The position numbers and the translations under genes were made by a program. Of a stretch of DNA of 64,000 bases, positions 33,010 through 41,752 are shown piece by piece. Source of the stretch: Gemmatimonadaceae bacterium (lineage in GTDB: Bacteria; Gemmatimonadota; Gemmatimonadetes; Gemmatimonadales; Gemmatimonadaceae); NCBI GenBank assembly GCA_020851035.1, contig JADZDM010000010.1, positions 1 through 64,000 on the forward strand, read 5' to 3'. Each line of letters opens with the position of its first letter. Positions within the stretch are counted from its first letter, which is position 1. Under the pieces are notes generated by a model. That model ran no database searches. It was given only the letters and a program-made list of their open reading frames with translations, and was not told the origin of the DNA.

Positions 33010-34140
33010 ATGTCCACCCGACTCCTGGTCCTCGTCACCGCCGCCCTGCTCACCCTCGCGGGCTGTGGCGATGGCGCGCCGACCGATCCCGCCACGCCGC
33101 GCGTGACGATGAAGATCGCCCCCGACTCGACGACCCTGAGCCGCAGCCAGCGCAAGGTGTTCAGGGCGAGCGCGGTGAGCGGCAGCGTGCCGGCTGGCGG
33201 CCGGCTCGTCTGGGCGGTGCTCGGCAGCGGCACGCTCTCGGGGGCCGCCGGCGACAGCGTGACCTACGTCGCGCCGGCGGCGGATGGCGTGGATACCCTC
33301 ACCGTGCAGGTGCTCGATGCCAGCAGCACCCCCGTGGGCGGCGGGGCGACGCCCGTGCGGACGGCAAGCGGCACCGCGCTGGCCGTCGCGATCAGTCCCG
33401 TCTCTCCGCATGTGGAGTCCCAGACGGGGGCGGGCACCCAGTTGCTCGTCGTGACCCCCACCACCGGCACGATCCCGGTCGGGGGCAGCTATCGGTGGAC
33501 GATCACCGGTGCCGGTGCCACGACGGGCCTCTTCAGCGGCAGCAGCGCCACCACCGCGACCACGACCGTCAACAACGCCACGTACGTCTCGCCGGCCGGT
33601 GCGACCACCGACACCGTGCGGGTCGAGGTGCGGAACGCGTCGGGTGCCGTCGTGGCGATGGCCTCCACACCAGTGCTCGTGTTCCCCGGCCTGGTGTGGG
33701 CCAACACCGGCGCCAACACGCTCTGGGCCCAGAACAACTACGGCAACGGGGCCTACACGTCGCCTGGGGGAGGGCTCGGTCGCGTGGACCTGAATGCCGG
33801 CACCGGCGCCGAGCAGGTGAGCTGCGTGTACCAGAACCTGTTCCCCGTCCGGCTCTCGACCTTCCTGCAGTTCAACGTCACCCTCTACGCCCCGCGCAAC
33901 GTCCGCGTGAAGGCGGGTGACGTGTTCGTGCAGGGCGCGACGCCGGCCACCACGCCGGGCGCGCTGTCCATGCCTCAGGTCTCCGGTGTCAACTCGATCA
34001 CGCTCACCGTGAGCTCCGTGCTGACGCAGAGCGACGGCGCCGACTTCCTCACGTTCAGCTTCACCACCGCCGGCAACGCCGCGGGCTACACCGGGACGAT
34101 GAGCGGCACGGGGCAGTGTGTGGTGCGGTATCCGTTCTAG
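33010..34140 (+). CDS. Lipoprotein with Ig-like repeats
   Basis: A 376-residue lipoprotein with signal sequence and lipobox L-T-L-A-G-C (Cys ~19). The mature part contains at least two Thr/Ser/Gly-rich Ig-like segments (G-D-S-V-T-Y-V-A-P-A-A-D-G-V-D-T-L-T-V; N-N-A-T-Y-V-S-P-A-G-A-T-T-D-T-V-R-V) and a C-terminal beta domain. It is membrane-anchored and probably in the outer membrane. Function unknown. GGAG precedes the ATG. The final T-A-G belongs to the second MITE-like copy. Confidence 0.82.
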   Translation: MSTRLLVLVTAALLTLAGCGDGAPTDPATPRVTMKIAPDSTTLSRSQRKVFRASAVSGSVPAGGRLVWAVLGSGTLSGAAGDSVTYVAPAADGVDTLTVQVLDASSTPVGGGATPVRTASGTALAVAISPVSPHVESQTGAGTQLLVVTPTTGTIPVGGSYRWTITGAGATTGLFSGSSATTATTTVNNATYVSPAGATTDTVRVEVRNASGAVVAMASTPVLVFPGLVWANTGANTLWAQNNYGNGAYTSPGGGLGRVDLNAGTGAEQVSCVYQNLFPVRLSTFLQFNVTLYAPRNVRVKAGDVFVQGATPATTPGALSMPQVSGVNSITLTVSSVLTQSDGADFLTFSFTTAGNAAGYTGTMSGTGQCVVRYPF

Positions 34141-34249
34141 TGGCGTGTCATCGAAGTTCGGATGGCACACAGCTGGATGGGGCGCCTGGTTGGCCAGGCG
34201 AAAACCGCAGCAATACCGGCGGTATTGCGAGGATTTTCAACGCCGCCAG
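34137..34249. mobile_element. MITE-like element, right-truncated copy
   Basis: About 113 bp matching the left two thirds of the element at 31740, with roughly nine substitutions. It starts with the same CTAGTGGCGTG. Both internal hairpins are kept: CGCCTGG/CCAGGCG, and GCAATACC/GGTATTGC (34210-34228) with TTTT on either side. The right inverted repeat is missing. The copy gives the upstream lipoprotein gene its TAG and the convergent ATPase gene its TGA (34237-34239) plus its last few codons. Confidence 0.8.
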
Positions 34250-36954
34250 GGCACCGCGCTGCGACGGCGCCCCACCGCCTTCACCAGCTCGATCACGATC
34301 ACCGGCGCGGCGGAGCAGGCCGCGACCAGGCCCCAGTCCGCCCACGTCAGCGAGACGGTGTCCAGCACCCCGCGCAGGAAGGGCACCTCCACCGCCGCCA
34401 GTTGCAGCGCCGCGCTGCCCAGCACCGCACCCCAGAGCCAGCGGTTGCCCAGGAAGCCGGCGCCGATGATCGACGCGGTGCGCGACCGCGCACTGAAGGT
34501 GTGCACGATCTGCACCATCGAGAGCGTCATGAACGCGACCGTCACGGCATGGGCCAGCTCCGTGCCGCTGCGCCCGTGCCAGCGCATCCCGACCGCGAAC
34601 GCGACCAGCGTGCTCGCGGCCAGGAGCATCCCCTGCCACGCGATCAGCCACGCGAAGCCGCGCGTGAGCAGCGCCTCGCCCGGGTCGCGCGGTGGCTGCT
34701 GCATCACGCCCGGCGCCGCCGGCTCCATCGCCAGCGACAGCGCCGGGAACAGGTCCGTCACCATGTTCAGCCAGAGGATCTGCAGCACCCCGATCGGCAG
34801 CGGCCAGCCGAGCATGATCGCGGCGAACACCGTGAGGATCTCGGCGAAATTGCAGGCGAACAGGTAGTGGATGAAGCGCAGGATGTTGGAGACGATCACG
34901 CGCCCCTGTTCCACCGCCGCGACGATGGTGGCGAAGTGGTCGTCGGTGATGACGATGTCCGCCGCATCCTTCGCCACGTCGGTGCCGCGGATGCCCATCG
35001 CGATGCCCACGTCGGCCGCCTTGAGTGCGGGCGCGTCGTTCACGCCGTCACCGGTCATCGCCACCACCGCCCCCTCGCGCTGCAGCGCCGCGACGATCTG
35101 CAGCTTGTGCTCCGGCGTCACCCGCGCGAACACCGCCGCGTCGGCCACCACCCGCTCCCAGCCGGACGCATCCAGGCCGGCCAGCTCGCGCGCGTGCACC
35201 ACCCGCAGCGTCCGCCCGTCGGCCGCGTGGTCGATGCCGAGCTGCCGCGCGATCTCGGCAGCGGTCACGAGCTGGTCGCCGGTGATCATCACCACCCGGA
35301 TGCCGGCGCGACGGCAGACGGCCACCGTCTCGGTCACCCCGTCGCTGAGCGGGTCCATCATCCCCACCAGGCCCACGAACGTCAGGTCGTGCGCCAACGT
35401 CTCCACCGGCGCGTCGTCGCCGGCGTCCAGTTCGCGGCATGCCAGCGCCAGCACGCGCAGCGCCTGGCCGGCGAGCACGTTGTTGCGATCGACCCAGGCT
35501 GCCCGCGCGTCATCGGTGAGCGGGGACCGGCCCTCCGCAGTCAACTCCCACCCGCTCGCGGCGAGGATCGACGACGGGGCCCCCTTCGCGAACACCACCC
35601 GCGATCCGTCGGCCCGCTGGTGCACCGTGTGCATCCGCTTCGTGGCGCTGTCGAACGGACTCTCCGCCGTGCGCACCCACGCCGCCTGCAGCGCCGCCCG
35701 CGAGAGCCCCGCCTTCTCGGCCAGCACCACCAGCGCGACCTCCGTGGGGTCACCGAGCACCGTGACGGCGTCACCGGTGCGCTGCACGGTGGCGTCGCCG
35801 CAGAGTGCGCCGATGCGGAGGGCGATCGCGAGCGGATCACCGGCAGTGGCGCCGGCGAGGACGGTCGCCTCGTGGCCGGCGTCGTGCAGCACCCCGTCGC
35901 GCGCGTAACCCTGGCCCGTGACCTCGATGCGGCGCGGGCCGGCCAGCAGCACGCGCACCGTCATCTCGTTCTGCGTGAGTGTTCCCGTCTTGTCGGTGCA
36001 GATGACCGTGGTGGCGCCGAGGGCCTCGACCGCCGGCAGCCGCCGCACCAGCGCCTTCATCCGCGCCATGCGCTGCATGCCGACGGCCAGCGTCATGGTC
36101 GTCACCGCCAGCAGCCCTTCCGGCACCGCCGCGATGGCCAGCGACACCCCCACCTCCAGCATGCGCAGCAGGTCGTTGCCACGCAGCCAGCCGGCCACCA
36201 CGATCACCGCGCAGAGCACCAGGACCAGCACCAGCATCGCGCGGCTGAGCTCCGCCAGCTTCGCTTCGAGCGGTGTGGCGCGATCCGCGACATCGGCGAT
36301 CAGCCTGCCCACGTGTCCCAGCTCCGTGTCGGCGCCGGTGGCCGTGACCTCGGCCGACCCGCGTCCCGCCATCACCGTCGTCCCCATGTGCACCATCCCC
36401 GTGCGGTCGCCGAGGGCGGCACCCGCGTCGGGTTCCGGCGCATGCACCTTGAGCACCGCCACCGACTCACCGGTGAGCGACGACTCGTCCACGTGCAGGC
36501 CCGTGGCGTGCAGCACGCGCGCATCGGCCGGCACGCGATCGCCGGCATGCAGCAGCACCACGTCACCCGGCACCAGCTCGCTGGCCGGCACCTGGCGTTC
36601 GTGGCCATCGCGGCGCACCCGCGCCACCGGCACCTCGTGGCTGCGCAGCGAATCGAGCGCACGCCCCGCCTTCCACTCGGTGCCGAAGCCGATCAGTGCG
36701 TTGAGCAGGATCACGACCAGGATCGCGATCCCCTCGCTCAGGTCGCCCATGGCGAAGGCGATCCCGCTGGCCACCAGGAGCAGCAGCACGATCAGGCTGC
36801 GGAACTGGTGGGCGAGGATCGCGAGCGATGAGCGCTGGCGGGCCGGCGGCAGGGTGTTCGGGCCGTGCGACTGCAGCAGCTCGGCCGCCTTCGCGGCGGT
36901 GAGTCCCTTGCCTGCGCTGTCCGGCGCCGCTGGCATGCGGGTTCGTGCGGTCAT
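34237..36954 (-). CDS. P2-type cation ATPase, probably Ca2+
   Basis: A 905-residue P-type ATPase with about ten membrane helices. Actuator motif T-G-E-S, phosphorylation motif C-T-D-K-T-G-T-L-T and hinge T-G-D-G-V-N-D-A-P are all intact. Metal-site residues fit Ca2+ pumps: A-A-V-P-E-G-L in helix 4, N-F-A-E in helix 5 and N-M-V-T-D in helix 6. It would pump Ca2+ (or Mn2+) out of the cell. GGGAG upstream supports the ATG at 36954. The C-terminal W-R-R and stop lie inside the truncated MITE-like copy. Monocistronic. Confidence 0.92.
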   Translation of the reverse strand: MTARTRMPAAPDSAGKGLTAAKAAELLQSHGPNTLPPARQRSSLAILAHQFRSLIVLLLLVASGIAFAMGDLSEGIAILVVILLNALIGFGTEWKAGRALDSLRSHEVPVARVRRDGHERQVPASELVPGDVVLLHAGDRVPADARVLHATGLHVDESSLTGESVAVLKVHAPEPDAGAALGDRTGMVHMGTTVMAGRGSAEVTATGADTELGHVGRLIADVADRATPLEAKLAELSRAMLVLVLVLCAVIVVAGWLRGNDLLRMLEVGVSLAIAAVPEGLLAVTTMTLAVGMQRMARMKALVRRLPAVEALGATTVICTDKTGTLTQNEMTVRVLLAGPRRIEVTGQGYARDGVLHDAGHEATVLAGATAGDPLAIALRIGALCGDATVQRTGDAVTVLGDPTEVALVVLAEKAGLSRAALQAAWVRTAESPFDSATKRMHTVHQRADGSRVVFAKGAPSSILAASGWELTAEGRSPLTDDARAAWVDRNNVLAGQALRVLALACRELDAGDDAPVETLAHDLTFVGLVGMMDPLSDGVTETVAVCRRAGIRVVMITGDQLVTAAEIARQLGIDHAADGRTLRVVHARELAGLDASGWERVVADAAVFARVTPEHKLQIVAALQREGAVVAMTGDGVNDAPALKAADVGIAMGIRGTDVAKDAADIVITDDHFATIVAAVEQGRVIVSNILRFIHYLFACNFAEILTVFAAIMLGWPLPIGVLQILWLNMVTDLFPALSLAMEPAAPGVMQQPPRDPGEALLTRGFAWLIAWQGMLLAASTLVAFAVGMRWHGRSGTELAHAVTVAFMTLSMVQIVHTFSARSRTASIIGAGFLGNRWLWGAVLGSAALQLAAVEVPFLRGVLDTVSLTWADWGLVAACSAAPVIVIELVKAVGRRRSAVPWRR

Positions 36955-37374
36955 CGTCTCCCGTGTTGCGTGCAGTGTACCCCTGCATCACCACGGGACG
37001 AACTCGAGCGCGTGCGATTGCGGCAAGCGCATCCGCGGGGGCGACGCACGCCGTGCGCCACCCCCGCGTTCGATGCTGCACTGCCGCGTCGCAGCACAGC
37101 ATCGGACCTGCCGCCGGTGTCCCAGCCACACACCCACGACCGGCGGCCATTCACTTCGGTCCAGCGATACCGGCCGGGACGTCCGGCCGGGTCCAGCGGG
37201 AGGGTCCGGCAACCCCGCGCGGGGTCGTCCGGGCGGGACGGCAGCCCGGTATGCTGCCTCCCCACACACTAAAGCGAGAAACGCGGCGGAAACGGCTCAT
37301 GACCCGTCAGAGCGCCGGTCCCCCGCCCGACGGGGTGCCCGGGCGGGCGGCCTCCGGCCTACTGTTGAGGGACC
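36955..37374. other. Intergenic region, divergent, 420 bp
   Basis: The gap lies between the divergent ATPase and GNAT genes and must hold both promoters. I see no convincing -35/-10 pair, no coding frame with family resemblance and no long inverted repeat. The only clear signal is the GAGGGA ribosome-binding site directly before the GNAT start. Confidence 0.6.
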
Positions 37375-37866
37375 ATGAGCGTCCGAATCGAGACCGTCCC
37401 CGAACACGGCGGCGCGCCCCTGCTGGCGGTCGCCCGTGCGCTCGTCGCCGAGTACGCGGCGCTGCCGCACACCGTCGGGCGCTGGTCGAACGCCGCGGCC
37501 GACATCGCGGCGCTCCCCCAGCCGTTCGTGGCACCGCGTGGCGCATTGCTGGTGGCGCTGGACGACGGTGGTGCCCTGGGGTGCGGTGCCCTGCGTCACT
37601 TCGAGCCCGGCATCGTGGAGATCAAGCGGATGTACGTGCGCCCCGCCGCCCGCGGCCGCGGCGTGGGCGAGGCGCTGCTCCGGGCGCTGCTGCACCGGGC
37701 GGCGCACCTGGGCTACGATCGTGTGCGGCTGGACACCGCCCCCGAGCTGCTGGCCGCGCGCGCGTTGTACGGGCGGCTTGGCTTCGAGCCCATTCCGCAC
37801 TACCAGCCGGGCCTCCTGCCCGACACGTTGTGTTTCGAGCGGGTGCTCGGCGCCCGCGAGACGTGA
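37375..37866 (+). CDS. GNAT-family N-acetyltransferase
   Basis: A 163-residue GNAT protein. It has the acetyl-CoA loop R-G-R-G-V-G-E-A-L-L preceded by I-K-R-M-Y-V-R-P (strand 4), then L-D-T-A and A-R-A-L-Y-G-R-L-G-F. It transfers acetyl from acetyl-CoA to an amine; the acceptor is unknown. GAGGGA before the ATG supports the start. The DUF1801 gene begins 62 bp downstream, so the two may share a transcript. Confidence 0.92.
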   Translation: MSVRIETVPEHGGAPLLAVARALVAEYAALPHTVGRWSNAAADIAALPQPFVAPRGALLVALDDGGALGCGALRHFEPGIVEIKRMYVRPAARGRGVGEALLRALLHRAAHLGYDRVRLDTAPELLAARALYGRLGFEPIPHYQPGLLPDTLCFERVLGARET

Positions 37867-37927
37867 GGCCGGCCCGCAACCGGATGTGGGTCGCCAGGCT
37901 TTCCACCGGACAACGGAGACAGGCACC

Positions 37928-38461
37928 GTGACACCGTCCACGCCCCCCGGCACCCCGTCCGCCTCGGACCTCATCACGAAGCGCATCGCCGACCTCGGCG
38001 ACTGGCGCGGTGAGACCCTGCGCCGCATGCGCACACTGATCCACGACGCCGACCCCGGGGTCGTGGAGGAGTGGAAGTGGATGGGCACCCCCGTCTTCTC
38101 GCATCACGGCATCCTCTGCACCGGCGAGACCTACAAGTCCGTGGTGAAGCTCACCTTCCACAAGGGTGCGTCGCTCGCCGATCCGGCGCGGCTCTTCAAC
38201 GCCAGCCTGGAAGGCAACGCGCGCCGCGCGATCGACATCCGGGAGGGCGAGGTCGTCGACGCGGTGGCGTTCACGGCGCTGGTGCGGGCGGCGATCGCGC
38301 TGAATGCCGGCGGGAAGACGACGACGGTGAAGAAGGTGGCGATGAAGAAGGCGGCAGTGAAGAAAGCGGCGGTGAAGCAGGCGGCGGTGAAGCAGGCGGC
38401 GGTGAAGAAAGCGGCGGTGAAGAGGGGCTCTGCCGCACGCAGGCCGCCCGCGGCGTCGTAG
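37928..38461 (+). CDS. DUF1801 protein with C-terminal Lys/Ala repeat tail
   Basis: A 177-residue protein. Residues ~15-125 form a DUF1801 domain (V-E-E-W-K-W-M-G-T-P-V-F; Y-K-S-V-V-K-L-T-F-H-K-G-A-S-L). The last ~45 residues are a histone H1-like tail of repeated V-K-K/Q-A-A pentads. This is the second DUF1801 gene in the window; the first carries its basic tail at the other end. The start is GTG at 37928. DNA or RNA binding by the tail is likely; the domain's activity is not established. Confidence 0.88.
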   Translation: MTPSTPPGTPSASDLITKRIADLGDWRGETLRRMRTLIHDADPGVVEEWKWMGTPVFSHHGILCTGETYKSVVKLTFHKGASLADPARLFNASLEGNARRAIDIREGEVVDAVAFTALVRAAIALNAGGKTTTVKKVAMKKAAVKKAAVKQAAVKQAAVKKAAVKRGSAARRPPAAS

Positions 38462-38497
38462 CCCCAGTTCCTGCCCAGGCCCAGGCGCACGCATCAC

Positions 38498-39964
38498 GTG
38501 GACTTCCTCTCGAACGACCCGGCCAGTCACGACGCCTGGGCGCGCGCCATCGACGCGGCCACCGCCCTGTTCCGGCGTGCACGTCCCCGTGCGCCCTACA
38601 GTGGTGCGAGCCCCGCGACCATCGCAGCGCAGCTGCCCGCCGATCCCTGCCCCGAGCAGGGGATGCCGCTCGACCAGGCCGTGGCCGGCATGGACGCCAT
38701 CGTGCGGCATTCGATCATCGTCGGCCTGCCCGGCACCGCGGCTCACCTGCACTGCCCGCCACTGATTCCGGCGCTGGCGGCCGAGGTGGTGCTGTCGGTG
38801 CTGAACCAGTCGATGGACTCGTTCGACCAGGCGCCGGCAGCGACGATGGTCGAGGAGCAGCTGTGCGCCTGGCTCTGTGCCCGTGCGGGGCTGCCGGCGG
38901 GCGCCGGCGGCACCTTCACGTCCGGGGGTACGCAGTCCAACGCCATGGGCCTCTGGCTGGCGCGTGATGCGCACCTCGCCGCGCGCGGCTGGCCGGTGCG
39001 AGCGCGCGGATTGCCGCCGGATGCGGGGCGGCTGGTGATGCTCTGCTCGGAGGTCGCGCACTTCACGGTGGACAAGTCGGCCATGCAGCTTGGACTCGGC
39101 ACCGACAGTGTCGTGAAGGTGCCCGTGGATGATGGCTTCGCGATGCATCCCGCGGCGCTGCGCGAGGTGCTGGCGGCGCTGCGGCGCGACGGGCGCATCC
39201 CATTCGTGCTCTGCGCCACGGCGGGCACCACCGACCATGGTGCGATCGATCCGCTGCCGGCGCTGGCCGATGCCGCGCAGGCGTGTGGCGCGTGGCTGCA
39301 CGTGGACGCCGCGTACGGGGGAGCCCTGCTCTTCTCCGACACGCGCCGGCATGCGCTGGCCGGCATCGAGCGGGCCGATTCCATCGGCCTCGACTTCCAC
39401 AAGCTGCTCTGGCAGCCCGTGAGCTGCGGGGTGTTCCTGCTGCGTGATGCCGCACAGTACGCGCACATCACAACGCATGCCGACTACCTGAACCCCGTGT
39501 CGCACCTCGAGCAGGGGGTGCCAGACCTCGTGAACCGCTCGCTCGCCACCACGCGCCGGTTCGACGCGCTGAAGGTATGGTTGACGTTCCAGGCACTCGG
39601 TCGCCGGCGGCTGGGCGGCATGATCGATGCCACCTGTGACCTGGCGGGCGCGGTCGCGCGGGCGGTGGCGGCGCGTCCGGCGCTTGAGCTGGTGCATGCC
39701 CCCGTGCACCTCACCAGCGTGTTGTTCCGGTATCGTGCGGACGACCGTGTGGCAGACGCGCTGAACCAGGCCATCCGTGACACCCTGCTGGCCGACGGCA
39801 CGGCGGTGATCGGCACGACACGCGTGTCGGGTCGTGCCACGCTCAAGCTCACCCTCCTGCACCCCGAGGCCTCCGTGTCCGACCTGCATGCCGTGCTGGA
39901 CCTGGTGGTTGCGCGCGGTGATGCGCTGGTGGCGGCGGCGCACGGGGCGTCGTCGCGTGGATAG
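38498..39964 (+). CDS. Group II PLP-dependent amino acid decarboxylase
   Basis: A 488-residue decarboxylase of the glutamate/DOPA/2,4-diaminobutyrate group. Motifs: F-T-S-G-G-T-Q-S-N (phosphate binding), A-T-A-G-T-T-D-H-G-A-I-D, H-V-D-A-A-Y-G-G and the Schiff-base lysine in D-F-H-K-L. Sequence style is closest to 2,4-diaminobutyrate decarboxylases, which would make 1,3-diaminopropane, but an aromatic substrate cannot be excluded. The start is GTG at 38498. The stop overlaps the SMR-like gene by 8 bp, suggesting that the amine product and the small transporter are linked. Confidence 0.88.
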   Translation: MDFLSNDPASHDAWARAIDAATALFRRARPRAPYSGASPATIAAQLPADPCPEQGMPLDQAVAGMDAIVRHSIIVGLPGTAAHLHCPPLIPALAAEVVLSVLNQSMDSFDQAPAATMVEEQLCAWLCARAGLPAGAGGTFTSGGTQSNAMGLWLARDAHLAARGWPVRARGLPPDAGRLVMLCSEVAHFTVDKSAMQLGLGTDSVVKVPVDDGFAMHPAALREVLAALRRDGRIPFVLCATAGTTDHGAIDPLPALADAAQACGAWLHVDAAYGGALLFSDTRRHALAGIERADSIGLDFHKLLWQPVSCGVFLLRDAAQYAHITTHADYLNPVSHLEQGVPDLVNRSLATTRRFDALKVWLTFQALGRRRLGGMIDATCDLAGAVARAVAARPALELVHAPVHLTSVLFRYRADDRVADALNQAIRDTLLADGTAVIGTTRVSGRATLKLTLLHPEASVSDLHAVLDLVVARGDALVAAAHGASSRG

Positions 39965-40289
39965 CGCTGCCCTGCGTCCGCTGCTGCTGCTGGGTGCCGC
40001 AGCGGTGTGTTACGCCTTGGGCGGGGTGGCGATGCAGCAGTCCGCCGGGCTCACGCTGTGGCGACCGGGTGCGCTGGTGTTCGTGGCCTTCATTGCCGGC
40101 GCCGGCCTGCAGGCGCTCGGCATGGCAGGCGGTAAGATGAGCGTGGCGTACGTGATCGTGCTCGGGCTGGAAGCCGTGCTGGCGGTCGCGCTGGGGGTGG
40201 TGCTGCTGGGCGAGCGGGTGAACGCGCCACAGTTGTTTGGGACGGTGTTGGTGGTGGCGGGGATCGTGGTGCTCAAGGCCGGTGAGTGA
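39957..40289 (+). CDS. Small multidrug resistance (SMR)-like membrane protein
   Basis: A 110-residue, four-helix protein of the SMR/EmrE fold (helix 3 V-A-Y-V-I-V-L-G-L-E-A-V, helix 4 L-F-G-T-V-L-V-V-A-G-I-V-V-L-K). The Glu14 that drives proton/substrate exchange in EmrE is missing: helix 1 reads A-V-C-Y-A-L-G-G-V. A membrane Glu instead appears in helix 3 (G-L-E-A). The start is GTG, 8 bp inside the decarboxylase gene, so the two are translationally coupled. Probable role: moving the decarboxylation product; direction and substrate are inference. Confidence 0.82.
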   Translation: MDSAALRPLLLLGAAAVCYALGGVAMQQSAGLTLWRPGALVFVAFIAGAGLQALGMAGGKMSVAYVIVLGLEAVLAVALGVVLLGERVNAPQLFGTVLVVAGIVVLKAGE

Positions 40290-40322
40290 CGCCCTTGCGG
40301 AGGCCCCGCACACGACGGGCCG

Positions 40323-41426
40323 CTAGCGAGACGGCATGGTGCGCGCGAAGAAGGCCCAGACGCGGTTCCACGAGTCCACCTGTTCCGGCGAATCCTCTCG
40401 CAGCAGCGTCACGCGGTTCACGCGGCGGCTGAAGGTGTGGCCGACGCTGGCCGGCCCCGGCGTGGGATTCACGTAGACCTTCGTCTCGGCCAGGTGCGGC
40501 TTCCGGGCGACGAGCGCGTCGACGAGTGGACGGGCCTCCTCGAAGTTCACGTCCTCGTCGTTCGTGGCCACGTGCACGAGCAGCGGGCGGCGGAGGCTGT
40601 CCACCCAGTAGTACGGTGAGCGCCGCACGTACTCGGCGCGGTTCTCGAAGGGCAGGCCGCGCAGTCCCGCCTGGGTGGCGAAGGAGCGCTGGTAGGACGG
40701 GCCCTTGAAGGAGAGCCGGAACAGCAGGTTCGTGACGGGCACGATCGCGGCGCCCGACCGGAACGGCACCTCGCGGGCGTGCCGCATCATGAGCAGTGCG
40801 GTGATGTAGCCACCATGGCTCCACCCCATCACGCCGATGCGTGTGGTGTCCACGTTCGCGTTCGCGCGCAGCACCTGCACGCTGGCAAGGACGTCGTCCA
40901 CTTCCGTGCCGCCGTAGTCGATGCGTTCGTGGAACGCCTTCCCATACCCCGTGCTGCCGCGGTAATCCGGGGCGATGATCACGTAGCCGCGCCGGACCGC
41001 CTCGATGATGAACGGCAGGTAGTTCTGGTCCCAGTTCCCGTGCACGCCGCCGTGCACCCAGACCAGGGCCGGCCGGGTGCGCGGGCCGCGCGCGGTGAGC
41101 GGCTCGAACAGCGAGGCCGGGATCTCGAGGCCATCCACGGGGCTGGTGTACGTCACCTTGGAGAACTTCATCACCCCCGCACTCCGGGCGGCGAAGATGC
41201 TGTCGGTGGCCGCCTTGGCGGCGATCGCGCGCGCGTAGTTGGCTACGGGGTGATCGGCGGGGTCGTTGCTCACGTAGAGTGCGGCGGCGCGTGCCGAATC
41301 CACCGCAGCGCGCGGGCGCGGGCGGGCGCGCTCGTCCTGCCCCGGCAGCAGGCCCGCCATCGTGCACTGCAGGAGCGCTGCCCGGAGGAGCACGATCTGG
41401 ACACGGGGGGCGAGGGGGACGCGCAT
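40323..41426 (-). CDS. Exported S9-type alpha/beta hydrolase
   Basis: A 367-residue protein, signal-like at the N-terminus (V-Q-I-V-L-L-R-A-A-L-L-Q-C), then a hydrolase domain. Motifs: W-V-H-G-G (oxyanion region), P-D-Y-R-G-S-T-G-Y-G, catalytic Ser in G-W-S-H-G-G-Y, Asp in A-T-N-D-E-D-V and His in V-G-H-T-F. It resembles the catalytic half of S9 peptidases without the propeller, so it may be an esterase or peptidase. The ATG at 41426 is preferred over in-frame codons further upstream because it opens the hydrophobic N-terminal stretch. Confidence 0.85.
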   Translation of the reverse strand: MRVPLAPRVQIVLLRAALLQCTMAGLLPGQDERARPRPRAAVDSARAAALYVSNDPADHPVANYARAIAAKAATDSIFAARSAGVMKFSKVTYTSPVDGLEIPASLFEPLTARGPRTRPALVWVHGGVHGNWDQNYLPFIIEAVRRGYVIIAPDYRGSTGYGKAFHERIDYGGTEVDDVLASVQVLRANANVDTTRIGVMGWSHGGYITALLMMRHAREVPFRSGAAIVPVTNLLFRLSFKGPSYQRSFATQAGLRGLPFENRAEYVRRSPYYWVDSLRRPLLVHVATNDEDVNFEEARPLVDALVARKPHLAETKVYVNPTPGPASVGHTFSRRVNRVTLLREDSPEQVDSWNRVWAFFARTMPSR

Positions 41427-41752
41427 GAAGGGACCGGTGGGATGGTGCTGGAGGAACCGCGCGCGGGCGTCGGGCGGACGGTGGATACCGACGCCAGGCC
41501 TCACCTGCTGCTCTATGCGCGGCGCATCGTCTCCGTTGAGAGCTGGCGGGGGTGGATCGATCGCGCATCCGATCACGCAGCGCCGGCGCGCTCGCGTGCC
41601 TCTCCTGCCTGGCACGACGTCCGGGAGCTGCCTGGCGGCTCAAGCCCGATCCGCTTCCGTCCGACATTCAATCGAATATCCGTCTGGAGCGCGGTCCGGA
41701 AACCCGGACGCGCGCTCCGCACGGCCCATCCGAACACCCTGGAGAGCAAAGC
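41427..41752. other. Divergent intergenic region, 326 bp
   Basis: This region lies between the S9 hydrolase and the CZB gene. It contains a locally AT-richer patch (around 41668-41680, ATTCAATCGAATAT) that could hold a promoter for the CZB gene. No supported coding frame is seen. Confidence 0.5.

Noticed and set aside
34162-36831. 889-codon open frame on the plus strand
   Set aside because: Antisense of the P-type ATPase, with low-complexity His/Arg-rich translation.
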